64,000 nucleotides of DNA. Source: Rummeliibacillus pycnus_A. GTDB taxonomy: Bacteria; Bacillota; Bacilli; Bacillales_A; Planococcaceae. The notes under the pieces were generated by a model that was not told the origin of the DNA, did no database searches, and saw only the letters and a list, made by a program, of their open reading frames with translations. The translations under genes and the position numbers were made by a program. Below are positions 52,524 to 61,539 of this stretch, in pieces. The first letter of the stretch is position 1; the number at the start of each line of letters is the position of its first letter. The DNA is taken from positions 744,001 to 808,000 of the forward strand of contig NZ_CP132291.1 in the NCBI RefSeq assembly GCF_044359855.1. Direction: 5' to 3'.

Positions 52524-53048
52524 CTATTCATTTATATCCATTACTAACGTATCAAACAAATGATGATCAATATAAACTAACAGTGCCCATTTTCCCGCTT
52601 CTGGCAAAACAACATTTGAAGGCATACTAGCATCAGCACCGTTTATTTTACCGCCCATGATCCCCTTTTTTGTCCAAACAGCATCACTAAAAACTGTACT
52701 TATTTTTGTAGTATCCTTGTTATAACCAATGACTGTTATTTCCCCTTTATCAATTCCCCAAAAATGCCATAACCACTTTTCCACTTGATTGGCCTTTAAT
52801 TCTGGTCCTATGAATCCGATTTTATCTTTATTTCCAACCATATCGCTTCTTGATACTGTATCGAATTGGGTAATTTTTTTGTCCCAATTTATTTTTTCAA
52901 AATCCTTTTCCGTTACAAATTTCGGTACATCTTGAGGCAAACTCACATTATTTGTACTTTGTTCATCTTGTTTCTTTGCCGAATTGCATCCACTCACAAC
53001 AAATAAACATAACAATAACAATGCAACTAATTTAGTCTTAGAATTCAA
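52524..53048 (-). CDS. lipoprotein of the DUF4871/YhfM type
   Basis: 174 aa. Signal peptide with lipobox VSGC (Cys about 21), so exported and lipid-anchored. The mature part has IGPELKANQVEKWLWHFWG and VVLPEAGKWALLVYIDHHLF, an Ig-like sandwich as in DUF4871. The start TTG at 53048 has AGGGGG six bases upstream; the ATG at 53054 is too close to it. Function unknown. Confidence 0.7.
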   Translation of the reverse strand: MNSKTKLVALLLLCLFVVSGCNSAKKQDEQSTNNVSLPQDVPKFVTEKDFEKINWDKKITQFDTVSRSDMVGNKDKIGFIGPELKANQVEKWLWHFWGIDKGEITVIGYNKDTTKISTVFSDAVWTKKGIMGGKINGADASMPSNVVLPEAGKWALLVYIDHHLFDTLVMDINE

Positions 53049-53215
53049 CTCCATCCCCCTTAAACATATTTCTTTACATTTAACTTTAACATATAATTAC
53101 ATTTATTATATAAAATTATATTTATTTCAATCATATACAGTATAATGAAATTAATTCGATATAAGAATATAGAAAAATAGTTCAACAGTTATGTATTTTC
53201 AAAGGAGTGATGTTA

Positions 53216-53626
53216 TTGAATGAAGCACAAAAATTTTGGAACGGTGCAGCTGCCATTATTATGTCAGATAACAAATTACTGATGGTTAGAGGCAAAGGTA
53301 CTTCAAGCTGGAGTATTCCTTCAGGAGGCATTGAAGCTGGCGAAACTGCAGAAAAAGCATGTGTAAGAGAAGTATGGGAAGAAACTGGTTATGGAGTAGA
53401 CATAAATAAATTGTTACATATCAAAAAAGCATTGATCGGAAATTATCATGTCACGACATCTTATTTTCTTTGCAACGTGATTGATGGGCAAATTACATAC
53501 CACGATCCAGATGAAATTATTGAAGAAATTGCTTGGAAATCGTTTGATGATTTTAAAAATATCCAACAAGATTATCCAGAAGATCGAGAAATGTTATTAT
53601 CCTATTTCAACGTTGAGAAGTATTGA
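53216..53626 (+). CDS. Nudix hydrolase
   Basis: 136 aa. The Nudix box is complete: GGIEAGETAEKACVREVWEE then TGYGV (Gx5Ex7REUxEExGU). It hydrolyses a nucleoside diphosphate linked to another moiety; the substrate is not known. TTG at 53216 is chosen since AAAGGAG is eight bases upstream; a GTG at 53207 lies inside that site. Confidence 0.87.
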   Translation: MNEAQKFWNGAAAIIMSDNKLLMVRGKGTSSWSIPSGGIEAGETAEKACVREVWEETGYGVDINKLLHIKKALIGNYHVTTSYFLCNVIDGQITYHDPDEIIEEIAWKSFDDFKNIQQDYPEDREMLLSYFNVEKY

Positions 53627-53743
53627 TAAAAATTTAGTGCTTCTTATATTATTTCAAAGATTATTCAGCTTTAGAGGTTGAGGTAGTAATAATCATGGAA
53701 AACAAATTGCTCTTAATCTTGAAAAGGAAAGGAGGCAATAATC

Positions 53744-54181
53744 ATGATGAAATTTTATTCTGCTTTAGTTTTTATGGTAGCTATGGTTATTGGTGGTATA
53801 GTTTATTGGGATTATACAGAAAGTACAATGAAGGGAAGCTCTGAAAATGGAATGTGGAAAGCAATGTATAAAGAACAAAGAATCGGCGGTACCCCAATAG
53901 GGTGGTTAGCGTCCATTAAACAAAAAAACAATGAGACGGTTACTGTAAAAAAACTCATATTTTTAGAAGAAGATAAAGTATTAGTAGAGAGAACAGAGTT
54001 TTATGAAGGAAGAGATAATGTTGATGGAACAGAATACTCCCTACATCCCTTTTCATATCCTGATTTATATTTAGGAGATGCTCCTAAAGAAGGTCTTTCA
54101 TATCAGATTCAAATTATATGGGAAGACAGTAGCGGCAATGAATATAACGATAAAATTAAACTGAGTAAGTTAGAGTGGTGA
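53744..54181 (+). CDS. hypothetical membrane-anchored protein
   Basis: 145 aa with one N-terminal hydrophobic helix (about 5-22) and a beta-rich extracytoplasmic part (GMWKAMYKEQRIGGTPIGWL, DAPKEGLSYQIQIIWEDSSG). Start ATG with AAAGGAGG. The family is not recognised. A perfect 10-base inverted repeat (AGAGTGGTGA / TCACCACTCT, 54172-54203) spans the stop codon but lacks a T-run. Confidence 0.65.
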   Translation: MMKFYSALVFMVAMVIGGIVYWDYTESTMKGSSENGMWKAMYKEQRIGGTPIGWLASIKQKNNETVTVKKLIFLEEDKVLVERTEFYEGRDNVDGTEYSLHPFSYPDLYLGDAPKEGLSYQIQIIWEDSSGNEYNDKIKLSKLEW

Positions 54182-54227
54182 TGTTGATTTACTCACCACT
54201 CTAATAATATGAAAGTAAGTTCGCTTA

Positions 54228-55232
54228 TTACAGTTCTTTCAATTTCCGTTTCGCTTCTTCATCCCCCTGCAAAGCAGCTCTTTGATACCAATACTTTGCT
54301 TTTTTCATATTGATGGGGGTTCCGGTTCCTGATTCATAGCAGAAGCCAAGATTGAATTCTCCGTCAACATCTTGTTTGTCAGCAGCCATTTGATACCAAC
54401 GAATCGCCTCTTCACCCCGATCATTTTGGAAGGCTTCATGGCCAAGACGATTGGCAGCAAATACATCGCCTGCTAATGCTGATTGTGTAAACCAATGTTT
54501 TGATTTTTCTAGATCTTTTTCGGTGCCAACTCCATTTTCGTACATATACCCTAGTGTATACATGGATTCTGCTACACCTCGTTCTGCAGCAATGGAAAAC
54601 AGTTCGTATGCACGTTTGTCATCCTTTTCTACATACTCACCGCGAAAATACATATCTGCGTAATTATTCATCGCATCCGCATGCCCTTTTAACGCAGCTT
54701 CCTTATAGCACTCAAAGGTCTTCTCCCAATTTTCTTCCACAACCGTCCCATCATAATAGTAATTACCGAGCCAGTAGATTGCATCGATTTTCCCTTGATT
54801 GGCTGCTGCTTCATACCAAACAAATGCCCAATCATCATGTCCTATGAATTTATAAAATTCCCCAAGTTCTAACTGAGCATCAGAATTACAGTTCATGGCT
54901 TTTTGATAAATTTTTTTCGCTTCTTGTAATTCATCAGCTTCCATGAAAATGGTTACTAATTCATCAGCTGGTTTGATGATTTCTTGTAAGATTGTTTGCA
55001 AGTCACGAAGTAAAATGTCATGATATTTTTGTTCATACGTGGAGATATTTTTCACTTGTGTATAGAGGATACCTATATCATCAGAAAAGTCGATTGTTGA
55101 AGTATGACAAGATTCAAACACTCGAGAAATGTTTGATATCACATCATTTCCAGTCTCAATTAATGGAATAAAATTTGCAGCTGTAACATTTCCATTTTCA
55201 GTAAGTTGTTGCTGCAATTGTTGTAAATTCAT
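54228..55232 (-). CDS. Sel1-repeat protein
   Basis: 334 aa. From about 115 onward there are six Sel1-like TPR repeats (AVWYEAAANQGKIDAIYWLG-type, CYKEAALKGHADAMNNYADM, LFSIAAERGVAESMYTLGYM, WFTQSALAGDVFAANRLGHE). The N-terminal 110 residues are helical. It is a protein-protein interaction scaffold without an enzymatic motif. ATG at 55232 with AGGAAG upstream is preferred over one ten codons earlier. Confidence 0.85.
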   Translation of the reverse strand: MNLQQLQQQLTENGNVTAANFIPLIETGNDVISNISRVFESCHTSTIDFSDDIGILYTQVKNISTYEQKYHDILLRDLQTILQEIIKPADELVTIFMEADELQEAKKIYQKAMNCNSDAQLELGEFYKFIGHDDWAFVWYEAAANQGKIDAIYWLGNYYYDGTVVEENWEKTFECYKEAALKGHADAMNNYADMYFRGEYVEKDDKRAYELFSIAAERGVAESMYTLGYMYENGVGTEKDLEKSKHWFTQSALAGDVFAANRLGHEAFQNDRGEEAIRWYQMAADKQDVDGEFNLGFCYESGTGTPINMKKAKYWYQRAALQGDEEAKRKLKEL

Positions 55233-55349
55233 GATGGTACACTTCCTTAATTTGTTACTCAAAAATTATATTTTTTATTCTTAACTTCGTATTATTTTAA
55301 AATAAAACAAACACCGCGTATAGAGTTAAAACAAAATCTTTAAATCAAG

Positions 55350-55835
55350 TTATTTCCAAGTTTCATCTAATTTATTTGCATAAAATTCAATTGCTTTCTT
55401 ATAATCTAAAATATTGTGATCTTGTGATGTCTCAGCAATACATCGTAAGAGAAGTTCCATTGCTTCATGATGTTGTTTTAGATTATATAATGTCATTGCA
55501 TAAAACACTTGAAGGGCCTTATTGTTTGGAAAGTGTTCTATTGCTTTTTGAAGTGTCTTTTGCGAATTTTCATATTGACCAAGCGTTCTATATGTACTTC
55601 CTAATCCTAGTAACGCACGTTCAAGATCTTCATCAGATAAGCCAAGTTGTATAGCTTTTTCATAATAAGGAGCTGCTTTCGCTTCCTCCCCTAATGCATC
55701 ATAGCTCCATGCACATTGGTAATTCAATTGAGGATTATTCGGAGACATACGAATTAAATCTAATAAACTTTCATTCGATTCCTTTAACATACCTTTTTCT
55801 CTTAATTTAATCGCTTTTTGTAATCTTTCATCCAT
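55350..55835 (-). CDS. tetratricopeptide repeat protein
   Basis: 161 aa with three to four TPR motifs (SPNNPQLNYQCAWSYDALGE, ERALLGLGSTYRTLGQYENS, KALQVFYAMTLYNLKQHHEA). Probably soluble. Start ATG with AAGGAG. It is adjacent to the Sel1 gene on the same strand but 117 bases apart, so not clearly one operon. Confidence 0.82.
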   Translation of the reverse strand: MDERLQKAIKLREKGMLKESNESLLDLIRMSPNNPQLNYQCAWSYDALGEEAKAAPYYEKAIQLGLSDEDLERALLGLGSTYRTLGQYENSQKTLQKAIEHFPNNKALQVFYAMTLYNLKQHHEAMELLLRCIAETSQDHNILDYKKAIEFYANKLDETWK

Positions 55836-55957
55836 TTCGCTTTTAATCTCCTTCTAATACTAGAATATTTATCTATTTATTAAAAAAGGCGAACAAAAAA
55901 TACATACTGTCTTAGATGCCTAATTCTCTTTTAAATGGTGTCATTATCGTTCCCCTT

Positions 55958-56668
55958 TTAGAGTTTCTGCCTTTTCTGGACGACGACTATAAAAAGCGCA
56001 ATTAAAATCAGGCTGTAGATGAAAATCCAGCCAAACTGCCAGTAATACTCTGCATGTAAAGAGGTAATTTTATCACCTACACTCATGTTTTCAAGGGGAT
56101 GACGCAGAGGCGGAAAAAGCCAGTTTAATGCTTTTATTTTTAGAATATCAGCTTTCGCCACTGCTAGAATCAAGGAAACAATCAGAATACTGATTACTCC
56201 CCACCATGAATTTACACTGCTTTTTACAAGGTCCCTTGTAAAAAATAAGGAAAGCGCAATCGAAAGAACGGCAAAACTAAAATGCGCCAATAACCCAATC
56301 ACAAGATGAATGGTATGGTACCCAGGGGTAAAGGCTTGAATAACAACAGGATAAGCTACGGCTACAATGCTAAGTAGCAGACCAACCACTGCACAATTGA
56401 TCACGAGGGCAAGGTAATATCCTCTTTTATTTTTGGCATGCATAAGGGTAATTTGTTTTTGCCCTTCGTCCTCTGCATGTAAAATGGTGATTGTGACCCA
56501 GCCCATTATAAAAAACAGTACGAGTGAAGTAAATGAGTAACTGTCCAAGATTGGATTAGGTACATAAGTGTAATTGATGACGAGCATCATGATAAAGACA
56601 GAAACCGGAGGGATGTATTTGTGTGTTCGAAAATAATTCGCGAATTGGTAGTGAATCAAACCTTTCAT
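55958..56668 (-). CDS. ABC transporter permease subunit
   Basis: 236 aa, six predicted TM helices (first YIPPVSVFIMMLVINYTYVP), typical of small ABC-2-type permeases that pair with a separate ATPase. The start is ATG with GGAG upstream. It lies 21 bases after the ATPase gene, so the two form one transporter. The substrate, perhaps a peptide, lipid or drug, is not known. Confidence 0.75.
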   Translation of the reverse strand: MKGLIHYQFANYFRTHKYIPPVSVFIMMLVINYTYVPNPILDSYSFTSLVLFFIMGWVTITILHAEDEGQKQITLMHAKNKRGYYLALVINCAVVGLLLSIVAVAYPVVIQAFTPGYHTIHLVIGLLAHFSFAVLSIALSLFFTRDLVKSSVNSWWGVISILIVSLILAVAKADILKIKALNWLFPPLRHPLENMSVGDKITSLHAEYYWQFGWIFIYSLILIALFIVVVQKRQKL

Positions 56669-56689
56669 TGTTGCGTTTCTCCTCCTTCT

Positions 56690-57571
56690 TTAAAACTGTT
56701 TCAAAAATTCTGTTTCTTTCTTATGTAAAGGTGTTAAAAGTTTAATTGAGGCCCCACGGTCCAGAAATTCTCTTACAATCTTATTGGTTTGTTCTTGACT
56801 GATATTTACTTCGAACAACCTTCGTCCGGAACTGATTTCCATATCTTTCACAATGATTACTTTTTCTAATAATGGAACAATTGATACGGTGTTCGAGAGT
56901 TCAAACACAACCTTGTTCATGAGCTCACCCTGTGGCTGCTGGCTGCCCGTCTGGATGATTTTGCGTTGATGGATGACGAGTATTTGGTCCGCAACCTTTT
57001 CGAGTAGCTTAGTCTCGTGACAGGTTAAAATAACACTAATGTTCCTTTCCTTTAAGGAGATTAACAGTTCTTCCAATTCGATTTGTGCCTTTAGATCAAG
57101 ACCGGAAAGCGGCTCATCCATGATCAGCAGATCTGTTTCTTCCAGCATCGCCTGCATGATAGTTACTTTTTGTTTCATCCCTTTTGAAAAATGAACAATC
57201 CTGTTGTTTCGATCGTCTTCCATATGAAATATTTTCAGCAAGGTGTTAATTCGCTGCTGCAGCCACTCTTTCTGCAGTCCCCGGATCATCCCCATATGTG
57301 TCAGATACTCTGCCGGCGTAAAGGGAATCACCACCGGGGTCACCTCTGGTACGTATCCAATCCGGACAGGCTCTCCGTTCCGATAAAAAATCTGCCCGCT
57401 ATCAGGCTTCGTTAACCCACCAATCATTTTCAATAACGTACTTTTTCCCGATCCGTTTTTTCCGACAATGGCTGTAACCTGGCTGGAAGGAATCGAAATG
57501 GACACCCCTTCCAAGACCGATTTGTTTTTAAATGATTTGGTTACATTCTGTAATTCTATAATTGTGTCCAC
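56690..57571 (-). CDS. ABC transporter ATP-binding protein
   Basis: 293 aa with Walker A GKNGSGKSTLLKMIG, signature HFSKGMKQKV, Walker B LLIMDEPLSGLD and the H-loop ILTCHE. A C-terminal extension of about 80 residues follows the NBD, as in BcrA/YtrB-like ATPases. GTG at 57571 with AAAGGG upstream is chosen; 18 in-frame codons before it lack a site. The gene has higher GC than neighbours. Partner permease is 55958-56668. Confidence 0.87.
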   Translation of the reverse strand: MDTIIELQNVTKSFKNKSVLEGVSISIPSSQVTAIVGKNGSGKSTLLKMIGGLTKPDSGQIFYRNGEPVRIGYVPEVTPVVIPFTPAEYLTHMGMIRGLQKEWLQQRINTLLKIFHMEDDRNNRIVHFSKGMKQKVTIMQAMLEETDLLIMDEPLSGLDLKAQIELEELLISLKERNISVILTCHETKLLEKVADQILVIHQRKIIQTGSQQPQGELMNKVVFELSNTVSIVPLLEKVIIVKDMEISSGRRLFEVNISQEQTNKIVREFLDRGASIKLLTPLHKKETEFLKQF

Positions 57572-57729
57572 TTTTACACACCCTTTCTCTCTAGTTAAAA
57601 GAACGAATCTGCGTATTCCAAACAAATAAATACAATGCAGAATAATGTAGCTGAATCAACAGCCCTCATCTGTCCCCCACACATAAAATACATTTAATAT
57701 TTTGAGAATACTTGATGCTTAGTTTTCAT

Positions 57730-58236
57730 CTAAATTTCATCCCATGCATATGTTAATAAATTGGCTTGTCCCCCTGCTATTTGGATGGTGCATTGATCAA
57801 TCAGCTTTGCTCCTAATTTTTCATAAAAGTAACGACTTTTATTTTCTTCCAGTACTTTAACAATGGCGTTTTTGAAACCCTTTTGTTTAAATTTCTCAAT
57901 CAAATAACCAAGCAATTCCTTACCATATCCTTTTCCCTGATATTCTTCATAAAAATAAATGGATGTAATATCACCATCATATGAAGGGTACTCCCCCTCT
58001 TTCACTTTTGCTCCACTTGCAAAGCCAATAATTTTGTCATCTACAATTGCAACAATCACTATATCTTCAACACGTTGCATATTGCTTATCCATAGGTCTG
58101 TCCTTTGTTCAACTGATAGATTTTGCAAGAAATTATCACTCATAATCCCCTTATAAGTCGTTTGCCAGCTACGAACATGAACTTTTGCAATTTCCTTAGC
58201 ATCTTCTATTTTTGCCTCTTGAATCATCATTTTCAT
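57730..58236 (-). CDS. GNAT-family N-acetyltransferase
   Basis: 168 aa. The GNAT core reads IYFYEEYQGKGYGKELLGYL (acetyl-CoA loop) and NKSRYFYEKLGAKLIDQ. Starts IQEAKIEDAKEIAKVHVRSW, typical of Bacillus acetyltransferases near the RimI group. Start ATG with GAAGGGGG. Substrate unknown. Confidence 0.84.
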   Translation of the reverse strand: MKMMIQEAKIEDAKEIAKVHVRSWQTTYKGIMSDNFLQNLSVEQRTDLWISNMQRVEDIVIVAIVDDKIIGFASGAKVKEGEYPSYDGDITSIYFYEEYQGKGYGKELLGYLIEKFKQKGFKNAIVKVLEENKSRYFYEKLGAKLIDQCTIQIAGGQANLLTYAWDEI

Positions 58237-58375
58237 AGATTTTCCCCCTTCACTATAATAAAAAACTCCAATATTCCTTCATTTCACTTAACATTGACAA
58301 ACACACAACCACCATTTCCAAAAAATTAATATAAAGAAGTCTCTATTTATATTCGCCACGCCTCATCTTAAATGT

Positions 58376-58750
58376 CTAAGCCTCGTTGTGTCTCTCGGAA
58401 ATAATTTGTTTTTGGGCTTTTTTTGTTAACTTTTCAAAAACTAAATTATATGAATGTAGAATTAAATTTTCTATTAAATCAGTGGGTAAACTTGAATCAA
58501 TATAGATAGAGTTCCAGTGTGTTTTGTTCATATAATAGCCAGGGACAATACTTTCATAAACCTCTCTTAACTCTTCAGCTTGAGTAGGTTCACATTTTAA
58601 AGTTATAATAGGTTTTCCTTCAGAATCTCCTCCCATCATCGCAAACATCTTTCCACCAACATGATAACGATCTGCTTGCCAATCTACTTGATAATCATGT
58701 GTTGCCCCAAGCAGAGTCAAACAAAATGAGTGTAGTTGTACTTTTTCCAT
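58376..58750 (-). CDS. MmcQ/YjbR family protein
   Basis: 124 aa, CyaY-like fold with MFAMMGGDSEGKPIITLKCE and PGYYMNKTHWNSIYIDSSLP, both characteristic of MmcQ/YjbR proteins (suspected DNA-binding, function unclear). ATG at 58750 has AAGGAGGG upstream; the longer frame lacks a site. Confidence 0.83.
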   Translation of the reverse strand: MEKVQLHSFCLTLLGATHDYQVDWQADRYHVGGKMFAMMGGDSEGKPIITLKCEPTQAEELREVYESIVPGYYMNKTHWNSIYIDSSLPTDLIENLILHSYNLVFEKLTKKAQKQIISERHNEA

Positions 58751-58879
58751 TAAAAGCCCTCCTTTTTTATTATTCCAATTCCATTCACTAATCGACAAAG
58801 TATGATTTTGTACATTTTACCATTAAAAGATATAAATGTATGTAAAATAGAAAGTATTTATTATTGAATCCTTTTTTTG

Positions 58880-58915
58880 CTACAGACAGTTGCTTTCCGC
58901 GAACAAGAATCGGAG
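58880..58915. repeat. left end of a family B repeat
   Basis: GCTACAGACAGTTGCTTTCC then GCGAACAAGAATCGG. Similar to the left end of 39789-40025; the remainder is missing. Confidence 0.4.
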
Positions 58916-58960
58916 CTTGTACAAAGTAAGATGGAAAAAGCTTAATTCTTTCCAATTATC

Positions 58961-59005
58961 AAAAAATGCCTCCTTTTAAATTTTAGAAAAGAAGGCACTT
59001 TTTTT
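58961..59005 (-). terminator. terminator of the Pro/Gly-rich protein gene
   Basis: TGCCTCCTTTT / AAAAGAAGGCA with a short loop, flanked by A and T runs so that it can work in both directions; it begins directly after the stop codon of the minus-strand gene. Confidence 0.75.
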
Positions 59006-59008
59006 ATA

Positions 59009-59425
59009 TTATCTAAAACACTGATAATGTATTATATTACGTCTATTTACTACACGGAAACTCCATCTTCTATTTCGGCTACTCCAGCGATAACCAAATA
59101 TTTGATCCCTTGTTACTGCAATTGGGAAAAACCAAAAATTAGCTCCATCGAATGTCCAAATATACGTATTAGTGAATAGGCAAGAGTGTATGCCACTAGA
59201 CCCTTGTTGCCATGTAGGCATAAATGGTACAAATTCTGGTGGTGCTGATGTTGGCATTTGACCTCCTGGTGGGCCTCCTGATGGCGGTCCAAATGATGGT
59301 GGGCCTGATGGGAATCCTGATGGTGGTCCCATCGGAGGTCCAAAGGATGGTGGACCTGATGGGAATCCTGGTGGTGGTCCCATTGGTGGTATATTCTGTC
59401 CTCCTGGAAATTGTGGTGAAGTCAA
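59009..59425 (-). CDS. Pro/Gly-rich tandem-repeat protein, possible spore-surface protein
   Basis: 138 aa. Residues about 10-65 are low complexity: GPPxGFPSGPPSFGPP repeated twice as a near-identical 48-base unit, plus variants. The C-terminal part (HSCLFTNTYIWTFDGANFWF, then FGYRWSSRNRRWSF) is aromatic, Cys-containing and probably folded. Start TTG with AAAGGAGG eight bases upstream; the longer frame starting at 59485 has no site. Such composition is common in spore coat or exosporium proteins, which is inference. Confidence 0.7.
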   Translation of the reverse strand: MTSPQFPGGQNIPPMGPPPGFPSGPPSFGPPMGPPSGFPSGPPSFGPPSGGPPGGQMPTSAPPEFVPFMPTWQQGSSGIHSCLFTNTYIWTFDGANFWFFPIAVTRDQIFGYRWSSRNRRWSFRVVNRRNIIHYQCFR

Positions 59426-59680
59426 TTGAAATCCTCCTTTCTTCATAACGTAATATATGAAGAAATAGATGTTTGCCCTCCACAATGGCCCGCTTTATAT
59501 ACGAAATTTTACTGAAATTTTCTAACCATCATTTATAGTCTTTAGAATATTTCAATAAAGTGTTTAATAATATGGCAAATACACCATTTCCCAAGTATTT
59601 GTTTCACTCAAAAATAGAGCAATAAAAAACATACCTAAGGAGAACTTTGAAAATATTTATACTATTTTTTCCCTCTTGTC

Positions 59681-60046
59681 TTACTTTCCAACTAAAACAA
59701 AGACATTTTCATCAGGTGCCTCCATTACAGCAACATGTCCAGATTCAGTTGCAAATGGAGTTCTAATCCATTGGATTTCTTCGTTAATGCTCAGTTCGGC
59801 ATATACTTGTTGCACATCTTCAACAAGTATTTCAAGTTCTAAGAAATTGTTTTCTGGATGATTACTTAGAACAAATTCTGAACTGTCTTTTTGAGGAAAT
59901 TTTAAGCCAATCAAAGTCCAAGTAGCCCCATTTTCCAAGTTTCTTTCAATCTTCCAATTTTCCGTTAACCCCATCGAAGTATAAAATGAAACTGATTTTT
60001 CGATATCCTTAGTATGAATACAAACACATTCTAATTTCTTAAACAA
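59681..60046 (-). CDS. VOC family protein
   Basis: 121 aa single-module VOC protein: FKKLECVCIHTKDIEKSVSF, ENNFLELEILVEDVQQVYAE, GHVAVMEAPDENVFVLVGK. The metal His is replaced by Cys-Val at the usual first ligand (LECVCIHT), so metal binding is uncertain. TTG at 60046 is chosen because AAGGGG lies eight bases upstream; ATG at 60055 touches it. A LexA-like box is about 40 bases upstream. Confidence 0.75.
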   Translation of the reverse strand: MFKKLECVCIHTKDIEKSVSFYTSMGLTENWKIERNLENGATWTLIGLKFPQKDSSEFVLSNHPENNFLELEILVEDVQQVYAELSINEEIQWIRTPFATESGHVAVMEAPDENVFVLVGK

Positions 60047-60082
60047 TTGCCACATCCCCTTATTTCTTAATTTAGTAATTTA

Positions 60083-60096
60083 AGAACAAACGTTCT
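60083..60096 (-). promoter_or_regulatory. LexA (SOS) box
   Basis: AGAACAAACGTTCT contains GAACnnnnGTTC exactly, the Gram-positive LexA/DinR core. It lies 37 bases upstream of the VOC start, where it could block transcription. The flanking DNA (60097-60288) has no gene. Confidence 0.55.
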
Positions 60097-60288
60097 ATAT
60101 AACTAATAGTACTATTTACCATTTATTAATGCAACAATTTGTCAGAAAATTCCCTTTAAAAATTGTCTATATTAAATAAAGGATCTGTTTAACTTAATTG
60201 TTGTTTTTCTTCAAAATAATAAGCTTATTCTAAAATCAAATTCGAATCACGAATGACAAAAGATCACGACCTAAATAACATTTAGCTT

Positions 60289-60540
60289 TTAGTAATGCAT
60301 TCTAGGCAATGGTGGATCAGGAGTAAAAGTATCAATTGCAACTACGATAAGAAAAATAGTCCACATTATCATTGCAAATACACTACCAATTTTAATTAAT
60401 TTGATTTGAATTTCTGATAGCTCTGGAGTTTCTTTGTATCTCCATTTATCAAAATAGAAATAACTTTCTTCTGGGTCATAGAAACTCCAAATACCAAACA
60501 AGTAAATCGGAATCGAAAATACGATGCTAATAAATAACAT
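60289..60540 (-). CDS. small membrane protein
   Basis: 83 aa with two hydrophobic helices (about 1-18 and 49-68) separated by an acidic-aromatic loop (FYDPEESYFYFDKWRYKETP). Start ATG with GGAGGT. Similar to uncharacterised small Firmicute membrane proteins of the DUF6199 type, but not assigned with certainty. Confidence 0.65.
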   Translation of the reverse strand: MLFISIVFSIPIYLFGIWSFYDPEESYFYFDKWRYKETPELSEIQIKLIKIGSVFAMIMWTIFLIVVAIDTFTPDPPLPRMHY

Positions 60541-60689
60541 TTCATGACCTCCAATGGAATTTTATTCTATTTACGTATATAAATCCTTTTAAGTTTCATT
60601 AAACTGTTCATTTTTACCTAAGGCAACTTGCTTTTACTTTCAATATCAATCATTATTTTACGAACATCTACCAGAAACTTGTTTTAAAT

Positions 60690-60730
60690 AAAAAAACCAC
60701 TTTGAAAATCAATTCAAAATGGTTTCTTTT
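60690..60730 (-). terminator. terminator of the AHSA1-ArsR operon
   Basis: On the minus strand AAACCATTTTGAATT pairs with AATTTTCAAAGTGGTTT-like sequence, followed by seven T, about 35 bases after the ArsR stop. Confidence 0.75.
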
Positions 60731-60762
60731 GGTTATTATATTTCGTATACGACAATCCATTG

Positions 60763-61092
60763 CTAGTTATCATGATTTTTCTCGACAAATTCTTTAAGTG
60801 AGAGTAACTTTTCATCCCAATATTGTTCAAAAAAGATTAGCCAATCTTTAATATCTGTTAATGGTTGTGGGTTTAGCTTATAACGATTTTCTCGCCCAAC
60901 TCTTTGATTACTTACAAGTCCAGCATCTAAAAGAACTTGTAAATGTTTATTTACAGCTGTCCGACTTATTGGAAAATGTTTTGTAATCTCACTAATAGGC
61001 AGTTCATTGTTTGCAAGTAATTTTAACAATTTGCGACGAGTAGGATCTGCAATTGCTTGAAAAACGTCATGTCGAGCTTCCGATGAAGCCAT
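60763..61092 (-). CDS. ArsR-family transcriptional regulator
   Basis: 109 aa winged helix: AIADPTRRKLLKLLANNELP, ISEITKHFPISRTAVNKHLQ, VLLDAGLVSNQRVGRENRYK. It lacks the Cys metal-binding motif of true ArsR and belongs to the group paired with SRPBCC/AHSA1 genes. Its ATG follows the AHSA1 stop by one base, so they are co-transcribed. It likely binds the paired dyads at 61540-61584. Confidence 0.87.
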   Translation of the reverse strand: MASSEARHDVFQAIADPTRRKLLKLLANNELPISEITKHFPISRTAVNKHLQVLLDAGLVSNQRVGRENRYKLNPQPLTDIKDWLIFFEQYWDEKLLSLKEFVEKNHDN

Positions 61093-61093
61093 T

Positions 61094-61513
61094 TTATGCC
61101 TCGATGTACTTTGGTAAGCTGACGTTGACTATTTTTTCCCAGCCACCATCCATTATTCCGCGAATCATTGTATGCGGTTGTCCAAACTCGGTATTTTTTT
61201 CTTCATCCCAACCAGAGTGAATTAATGTGAATTCTGTTTTTCCTGCTTCTAATTCTTTTAATTCCATTGTCAAATGCCAATCTTTACCCCAGTCAAATCC
61301 TACTTTGTAAGGTGGATCAAGTTCTGTTACTTTACATGGAGAATCACCAAATTGAGCAGCATGTAGGATGAAGTCACGTCCTAATTCAGCTTCAAAAGTA
61401 TTGGGCATCCACCATGCACCAATTCCTTCAGATGTTGAAATAGCTTTCCATGCTTTCTCTATAGGTGCATTAAGAATAATTGTTTTACGTATTTCTGGTA
61501 ATGTATTTGCCAT
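61094..61513 (-). CDS. SRPBCC/AHSA1 domain protein
   Basis: 139 aa START-like fold: IRKTIILNAPIEKAWKAIST then GIGAWWMPNTFEAELG and a C-terminal amphipathic helix. Members bind hydrophobic ligands or act as Aha1-like co-chaperones; the role here is unknown. ATG at 61513 with GGAGG is chosen. First gene of a two-gene operon with an ArsR regulator. Confidence 0.85.
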   Translation of the reverse strand: MANTLPEIRKTIILNAPIEKAWKAISTSEGIGAWWMPNTFEAELGRDFILHAAQFGDSPCKVTELDPPYKVGFDWGKDWHLTMELKELEAGKTEFTLIHSGWDEEKNTEFGQPHTMIRGIMDGGWEKIVNVSLPKYIEA

Positions 61514-61539
61514 TAATGTATAACCTCCGCAGTTAAATG

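Noticed and set aside
59113..59483. Two long frames overlapping the Pro/Gly-rich gene
   Set aside because: They are out-of-phase readings of the repetitive DNA (His/Gln- and Thr/Ile-rich) without start signals.
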